This document shows positions 58,485 through 64,000 of a DNA stretch of 64,000 nucleotides, piece by piece. Under the pieces are notes generated by a model. The model had not been told where the DNA came from. It worked only from the letters and a program-made list of their open reading frames with translations, and did no database searches. Position 1 is the stretch's first letter; each line of letters starts with the position of its first letter. The DNA comes from Trichaptum fuscoviolaceum (lineage: Eukaryota > Basidiomycota > Agaricomycetes > Hymenochaetales > Trichaptaceae), in the NCBI GenBank assembly GCA_910574455.1, contig CAJSYZ010000004.1, positions 496,001 through 560,000 of the forward strand. The letters are read 5' to 3'. The translations under genes and the position numbers were made by a program.

Positions 58485-60170
58485 ATGGCGACGCAAATCA
58501 AAGGCAATTCTCAGAACGAGACTATCGCTCTTCTTCTTGCCTCGGCACAACTTCTGGGACACCAAGAATCTTGGATTCAGAGTCACAATACCCCCACTGG
58601 TTCTGATCAAGACGACTACATGTACATCATGGAATGGATCTCTCAATGCTTTGTGCTGGAGAAAGTAGGCGATGTCGCCGCAGTGGCTTCTGTGCTACTT
58701 CCAGGAACTCCAGCGCCGCCTGCTGCTGCTTCTGCTTCTGCTCCCAAGTCTGGGACAGCCTCAGCCCCTACTAAGATGAACTTTGCCGCCGCTGCTAAGT
58801 CTAAAGCTCCTGTAGCAGCACCGCCAGCTGCCGTTCCGGCGAAGGTAAAGTTACTCGTCACGAACAATAAGGGGAAGAATACAACAGCACAGAACACGGC
58901 GTTCGGAAAAGCTTTTGTTAAGATACTCAATGAAAAGATTCAACAAGACGGAACGTTCTACAGTGGAGCTACTAATAAAGCGAACCTCACGAAGGCGGTA
59001 GATGATCTCATGCGAGTAGTTGTCGAATACGGATGGCCAAGAGTATCCTCAAAGCTGTCAAAAGTGAAGGAAGCTTTCCCAGTGGCACAGAGACCAACAG
59101 CTGTTGGTAAAGTTCTTGACTTGTGGCAACAGAAGAATTTGTTCGTAGAAAAGGACTTTGTCGAGCAAGTCGCCGCCACGGACGCTGGCGGCAAGAAGAG
59201 GACTCCTAAGGAAATCCTTGACATACGCATTGCTACTCTCAAAAGTCATAACAAGAAAGTCATGGAGGTTGATCCGTCAGCGCAAGCTCTCAATACAACA
59301 GAGTTGAAACTGGCACTTCTACGAGATATGTGCAACAGCTGCAAATATTTGCTTCAGGCCTTTGATGGCGTCATGAAGCGAAACCCAGCACCGCCTATGC
59401 CGGAGGGTGTTTCTCTGGATTCATTCAAGAGATTGCGCCGCCGTCTGTGGAGGGTCTTACGCTACTCCGCGGGGCCACAGAAGTTCCTCATTAAGGGAAA
59501 ATCAATCCTTAAGTCTAGGATCTTGCTGGAGCATGGAAATCCAGACACCATCGAGTTCTTGGACCCTGAGTGGGTCGCAAAAGATACTAAATTAGCCACG
59601 CTATTCAGTACAGCTCCACCGGAGATCACAATCGCCAAAGACACATTTATCAATTGGTTCAAAGAAGAGTTCACAAATACGTTGCCAGCTTCTAATCAGA
59701 AGAAAAAGAGCGCAACTGACAGTATCACCAACTTCTGCAACAACCCTAGATTCAACAATGGCATTAAATGGAGGCCTTCCTTGCACTGTGAAGTTACACT
59801 TCTGGCGTACCTCTACCTAACGGGCACAAAGATTATCTGCAATGCTATTGGTGTCAGCAAGCTCAACTGCTTCGCTTGCAGTGTCTATACAACTCATCTG
59901 AAGACTGCAAGCCCAGGTATAGAATATAACATGACGGGTACATCCGGGAAGACTCATCATCAATGGCTAATTCCGAGCTCAGCTGTATTCTCTACTAAGC
60001 CAGCACTCAAGACCGCAAGTGACGCTGGCACTCAGAAAGTAAAGGCAGATACTAAGGCAGAGATTCGCGACTTCCTGAACGATTCTGGGAGACGCAACAG
60101 TGTTGGGTCAGATAGCAGTACTGGCTCTGGTGGCATGGATGCAAATGAAGTGTACCTGTTGGGGCCTTAG
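58485..60170 (+). CDS. dlpA copy 3: OTT_1508-like deaminase-domain protein, long type
   Basis: Single exon, 561 aa. It is almost identical to copy 2; the differences I see are Ala for Thr in the SAQxLN stretch, HGN for QGN, LDPEW for LEPEW and ASNQ for ATNQ. Zinc ligands and the catalytic Glu (H434, E436, C462, C465) are unchanged and the frame is intact. The near-identity, together with the few substitutions, points to a recent inverted duplication or continuing gene conversion. Its divergent partner dlpB copy 3 now starts about 6 kb away because of the insertion. Confidence 0.88.
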   Translation: MATQIKGNSQNETIALLLASAQLLGHQESWIQSHNTPTGSDQDDYMYIMEWISQCFVLEKVGDVAAVASVLLPGTPAPPAAASASAPKSGTASAPTKMNFAAAAKSKAPVAAPPAAVPAKVKLLVTNNKGKNTTAQNTAFGKAFVKILNEKIQQDGTFYSGATNKANLTKAVDDLMRVVVEYGWPRVSSKLSKVKEAFPVAQRPTAVGKVLDLWQQKNLFVEKDFVEQVAATDAGGKKRTPKEILDIRIATLKSHNKKVMEVDPSAQALNTTELKLALLRDMCNSCKYLLQAFDGVMKRNPAPPMPEGVSLDSFKRLRRRLWRVLRYSAGPQKFLIKGKSILKSRILLEHGNPDTIEFLDPEWVAKDTKLATLFSTAPPEITIAKDTFINWFKEEFTNTLPASNQKKKSATDSITNFCNNPRFNNGIKWRPSLHCEVTLLAYLYLTGTKIICNAIGVSKLNCFACSVYTTHLKTASPGIEYNMTGTSGKTHHQWLIPSSAVFSTKPALKTASDAGTQKVKADTKAEIRDFLNDSGRRNSVGSDSSTGSGGMDANEVYLLGP

Positions 60171-61554
60171 GCTTGCCGATAGACTTGTATGTCTTATTGT
60201 GTAGATACCAGTGACGCCTTAAATTATATATAGTCAGATGATTGAGATTTGTAGTAGAGGGTAATATTGTCCTTTTGACTTGGGAAATGCCGTATGAGAG
60301 ACACGTGGGAATCGGAGAACAATCGGAGCTTCAAGAAGTTTGACCGTGTATCACTGGCACGTGCATAATCAACTTCAAGTTCCTTTCCTCATACTTCTCT
60401 GCAGCCTCTGCTTCTACTCCGGGTTAGACATTAGACGAAACGCTTGTGAATCTAACTGTCATTACTTATTGAACAAGGCCGAATGGTGAACTTGTCACGG
60501 GACGTGAAGAAGGATGGCGACGGGGAAGGTGATTAAATAGTAAGGACGTCGAAGGTTACCGTTTCCATCCGCCGCGGCAATGTCAAGAAACAGTAAGTAG
60601 TGCATGCTGACGTTTTGCTAGATCTCCGAGAGAGCCTGTGCTCATGTACTGGAAAAGGATTGCTCTCGGTTTCTTGATCTACTCTGGTTCTCATGAAGAT
60701 CTAATTGGTATGTTGGATGTCTGCCTTTCTCGCATTCTCTTCTAGGTAACTCGTACAGATGCTCATACGGTGCATAGTCCCTTGGCGTAAGTTTCGCAGG
60801 TCTTCAACTTCCGCTTGAAGGACAGTTTTCCGATGGGCCAATCAATCTCTCGTGCGGACATCACGGGGTACGAAATGTTTACCTCCAATTCTTCGATGTT
60901 CCGGAATTATTGACAATTCTTTCGTTGACATGGTGCTGTTTTAGTTCAAACTTCTGCTGACAGGACAGAGTCATCACATCTTTGGCGATGAAGCAGTGCT
61001 GCGGTCCTATCGCGCTTAAAATGTTGTGAATGTATTGCAGTTGTCACTCAGTATTACTAGGGAACTGAATGCTTTTTGACTTGCGAGCATTTGATCTAGG
61101 TGAACTGACTTATGATTGATGGTTCATGGAAGCTTCAGTGCCAATGGCACAGGTGCAGATTAGACAAAGGATTTCAGCATATGTGATAGGATACATGTAT
61201 AGTAGTACATTGCGTTATTCCGAGAAAATGGAAACAAATGTCCTGACAACTATGGAGAAAAAAAATCGAATTCGGGAAGGGTACGCGCCCAGACAATGCT
61301 AGTAGTTAAAAAAATGAAGATGGGAGGACCGCTTAGACGAGAGGTCGTTAGAGAAGCGGATGTATCAATAGTGAAGGTTAAGATGATTCCATGCGGTAGG
61401 GGTTCGACCTTAGGCACAATCATTCAAGTTGTGGTCGAGTATATTTTCCGGAAGTCCACAGAGTCTAGATCGGTTTCCGAGAGAGAGGCTAAGTAAGAAA
61501 AACAAATCAATCTTGGTTCAACTCAGTACGGAACGAAACGAACTGGATCTTGAA
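60171..61554. other. Arm flank and intergenic DNA, nothing recognised
   Basis: 60171-61000 belongs to the inverted repeat. Beyond it is unique AT-rich sequence. The 66-aa frame at 61296-61496 has no motif. Confidence 0.4.
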
Positions 61555-62439
61555 TCAGAACCCGCCTAGACAGCCCTCGTCTTTGGCTTGGGCATTCATG
61601 CTCATTTCTGATGGACAACTAAGCCGACCGGCGCGTACCGGGCAAGCCCGAGTACGATGAATTGGGGAATTTGGACCCGGGAGACTGCGATGGGGTCCCG
61701 GAGGGGAAGCAGGATAGGTTGCTAGAGGCATAGATATTTGCGATGAAGGGTTTCTTGTTCCAGAAAGCGCGTGCGCGTGGGGATATGGGAGAAATGCAAG
61801 TTGAGTGGGAGTTGATGGTGATTGAAGTACCTTCGACGAAGGAGGAGAATAAGACATAGTCGTATCGGCAAACGACCCGTTCAAGAAGGGCGAAAATCCA
61901 AACCCGTCCGATTCGTCGGATGCTGAACTTGAGGACTTGTCAAATGACAACGCTCTAATGGGCGGGAGAGGGCGGCTCGATCGAGAGGCTGTGTGATTGA
62001 ATCCCTTCACTTTTAGCTTGGCGTGCGCAGCCACCTTCTTCGTCCATCCTCTTTCCGGCGTCGATTCCTGCACTTCAGCATCCCCTTCCCATTCGTCGGG
62101 AGTGAACTCCGAATCGCTTAGCGCGTCTTCATCGAGGTCATATGTCCTTCCGGGGCATCCGTGCTCGGGCAGTTCGTATAGATTTGGGGCAACTCGAATG
62201 GGTGTCCGATCGTAGACTGATGGGCTGTGCGCAGCAAAGGACTGCGTAAGGGAGGCATGCGGGGGAAAGTGTACCTTCATACTAGGAGAAGGCGATGGGG
62301 AAGAGCTGAAGCTACTCCCTGATGATGTGCTAACGCGCTTCAGGATCGGGCGTGGCGCCGTCCGCTGGTGGCTATGCGCGCTGTAATGCATCATCTGAGG
62401 CGGGAGTGTCGTACTAGAGTATCCGGAGGGTAAAGACAT
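61555..62439 (-). CDS. Hypothetical Ser/Pro-rich disordered protein
   Basis: Single open frame of 294 aa. It is rich in Ser, Pro and His, with little predicted structure. Notable short motifs are PRPILKRVS near residue 30 and MKVHFPP near residue 54, then the acidic DLDEDALSDSEFTPDEWEGD near residue 101 and FGFSPFLNGSFADTTMSYSP near residue 182. Similar disordered proteins with an ILKR...VHFPP arrangement seem familiar from basidiomycetes, but I cannot name a family. The ILK and KVHF pieces resemble protein phosphatase 1 docking motifs (SILK and RVxF), which is only a suggestion. No signal peptide or membrane helix was seen. Confidence 0.65.
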   Translation of the reverse strand: MSLPSGYSSTTLPPQMMHYSAHSHQRTAPRPILKRVSTSSGSSFSSSPSPSPSMKVHFPPHASLTQSFAAHSPSVYDRTPIRVAPNLYELPEHGCPGRTYDLDEDALSDSEFTPDEWEGDAEVQESTPERGWTKKVAAHAKLKVKGFNHTASRSSRPLPPIRALSFDKSSSSASDESDGFGFSPFLNGSFADTTMSYSPPSSKVLQSPSTPTQLAFLPYPHAHALSGTRNPSSQISMPLATYPASPPGPHRSLPGPNSPIHRTRACPVRAGRLSCPSEMSMNAQAKDEGCLGGF

Positions 62440-63487
62440 GGCAAAGACACAGTGAGCACAGACGAGCAGATGGGAATGATGGGCAGGTCAAGCACTTTGG
62501 TTGTCGATAGCGAGTGAAGCGCAGTTAAAATAAGCAAATGTTGTAGATAAGCTTGAAACAGCCGTGCGACGCGACGCGTTATATGTCCGCGTCCTGACGC
62601 CAGGAGAATGGTGCAAGACCCCATGGACAGATGGGACCACCTGACACAGACCCCGGGGCTTTGCAGCACGGATAAATGAGTCCCGGAAGCAAAGCAGCAC
62701 TTCAGAGGATGGTAGAAGCACGCGATTACTCTACGTGCGATCAAGATGTCGATGTGAATAGGTGTCTCGCTCAATCAATGGGACGGGTAGAAGAAGGACG
62801 TGACTGCAGATGAAATAAATTACATATTTTCTGTCGGCGACTTCGCGATTGCCTGCACATACGTTGAGACATTTAGAGTGCCAATTTATCCGTCAGACGT
62901 CCTTTCACCGGTTCACTTCCAGCTTTTCTATAATTCAGAGACAAGATGAGAGAGGAGTATTGACGCAATAAACTCGAACCTATAAAGGGTATCACGTGTA
63001 CGTGGCCCCTGAGATCCCGATATCCTAATCAATGTTCACCGGCAGAATTACCTATTATAACGTTTCTACCGCGGGGAAGGGGGCTTGATCATGAGAGCGC
63101 ATTGGATGACTTCCCGCAGGAATTTAGAACCGTTTAGAACGGCTCTAAGTGTTCCAAAAGACCCTGTCAGGGTCCGAGCCAAATTTTCGGTTGATGTCTG
63201 CAGGTTCTAAATTTCGAGGTTTGAGACTCGAGGGGGTATGGAGTCTCAAAGCGCACAAAGTTCTAAACCTCGCTTAAGACACCCTTAATTTGACTATATT
63301 GCCTTTTATGTATTAATTAAAGCGTCATTTCACGACATGTCAATTACATAACGGCTTCTTCGCCGGTCGTGCCAATCTGCACTTTGAGTGGCGAAAATCC
63401 ACCTTTTTGTCCTCATATCTTACTTTCCCTCTATTTTACCCTCAATAAAAGCCTTGAAATCGTGTCGGATAGCCTTCAAGAGGCCGC
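62440..63487. other. Intergenic, nothing recognised
   Basis: Short minus-strand frames (62391-62774 and others) have no motif. The stretch 63120-63270 holds repeated AGAACC/GGTTCTAAA motifs (for example TTTAGAACCGTTTAGAACGG), possibly a small repeat remnant. Confidence 0.35.
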
Positions 63488-64000
63488 ATGCTCAATAGGA
63501 ACCCTCCCCATTCTCAAACAAGCCCTGGGGAGGGCTGGAATGGTCAAATATATCAAGAAAGTCAGCATGGCCCGTATGAAGGGCAAAATTCATTGCAAGC
63601 AAATGGTTTCTGGAGGCACAAAGATGACGAGATGGATGGGCTGTATGTAGATGATGATAGTGATATACAATCAGTGAGTTTTTTTGTTCAGAATAGCTGA
63701 ATATTTGACTGACTAGTAACATTAGCATAACTATGCTCAAAAGGACGTAGTTCCTGTCTCTGCCCTTCCCTCCAGCTTCCCCTCGCAGTCAGATACCCAT
63801 CAAACTGCTCATATGTACACATCGATACCCTCCTTCACCCCATATGCTCAAAATTCAGCTCCGTCTTCAACACTTCAAGCAGTGAAGCGAACCGGCTATC
63901 CTCAAGATCTTCTTCATTATTCTACCACTCGCACTCCTACCCCCATTCGCTCGCACAAATTGCACATTCACACCTCAAATAATCATGGTTCCGACACCAT
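63488..64000 (+). CDS. 5' part of an unidentified low-complexity protein, runs off the window
   Basis: Exon 1 begins with MLNRNPPHSQTSPGEGWNG and ends DDDSDIQS. A GTGAGT donor and an ATTAG acceptor (near 63725) join it in frame to HNYAQKDVVPVSALPSSFPS, open to the window end. The composition is rich in Gln, Ser, His, Thr and Pro, as in many fungal transcription regulators, but no DNA-binding domain is visible in this part. The gene is truncated by the window. Confidence 0.55.

Larger units (their letters stand above)
50820..61000 (-). repeat. Large inverted repeat, right arm (interrupted)
   Basis: Reverse-complement partner of 44614-49785. It is split by a 5.0-kb insertion at 52898-57897. 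The arm carries dlpB copy 3 (minus) and dlpA copy 3 (plus). A one-base difference in an A-run near 52496 and a few substitutions show that the arms are not the same molecule read twice. Confidence 0.95.

Noticed and set aside
44614..61000. Palindrome as a pure assembly artefact
   Set aside because: The arms differ by substitutions, a one-base run-length change, diverged outer ends and a 5-kb insertion with a target repeat. Long reads would still be the decisive test.
61860..61910. Homology between NGSFADTT in the 61.6-kb protein and GSFADAST at the palindrome centre
   Set aside because: Similarity covers only about eight residues and the flanks do not agree; treated as chance.
1..64000. CRISPR arrays, rRNA and tRNA genes, retrotransposon coding regions
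   Set aside because: None was recognised by eye. A tRNA scan and a repeat search would be needed to exclude small RNA genes.

Overview
The window is nuclear DNA of a basidiomycete fungus, most likely an agaricomycete. Support comes from short GT-AG introns (about 50-85 bp), an 11-exon P450 family, proteinase K-like subtilases, a DUF6533 seven-helix protein and OTT_1508-type deaminase-like proteins. All families were recognised by eye from motifs; no database search was run.

Layout. 1-2 kb: a decayed subtilase copy. 3.9-8.2 kb: a head-to-head pair of genes encoding two different deaminase-like proteins, here called dlpA (about 565 aa) and dlpB (about 460 aa). 8.2-13.5 kb: mostly non-coding or decayed sequence. 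13.6-21.7 kb: a subtilase with a one-base frameshift, a nine-exon LamB/YcsF (5-oxoprolinase subunit A-like) gene, a DHH exopolyphosphatase (PPX1-like) and an intact subtilase. 23-37.6 kb: four related P450 genes, one on the minus strand and three on the plus strand. 38-40.8 kb: an amino-acid permease. 42-43.7 kb: a DUF6533 membrane protein. 44.6-61 kb: a large inverted repeat; each arm carries another dlpA/dlpB pair, the arms are separated by about 1 kb, and one arm is broken by a 5.0-kb insertion. 61.5-64 kb: an unknown disordered protein and the start of another gene.

The most notable content is the dlpA/dlpB module. The two proteins share the zinc-deaminase signature (HxE then CxxC) and a conserved segment before it, and are always divergently transcribed from about 1 kb of conserved intergenic DNA. 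There are three modules: one diverged (3.9-8.2 kb) and two nearly identical ones in the palindrome. In the last module a mobile element has landed between the two genes. It carries broken pieces of a TFIIF large-subunit gene and an alpha-1,3-glucan synthase gene, and a nested terminal-inverted-repeat element with a 9-bp target duplication and a helicase fragment. The function of the pair is unknown; nucleic-acid editing or mutation, or a conflict role, are inferences from the wider deaminase superfamily.
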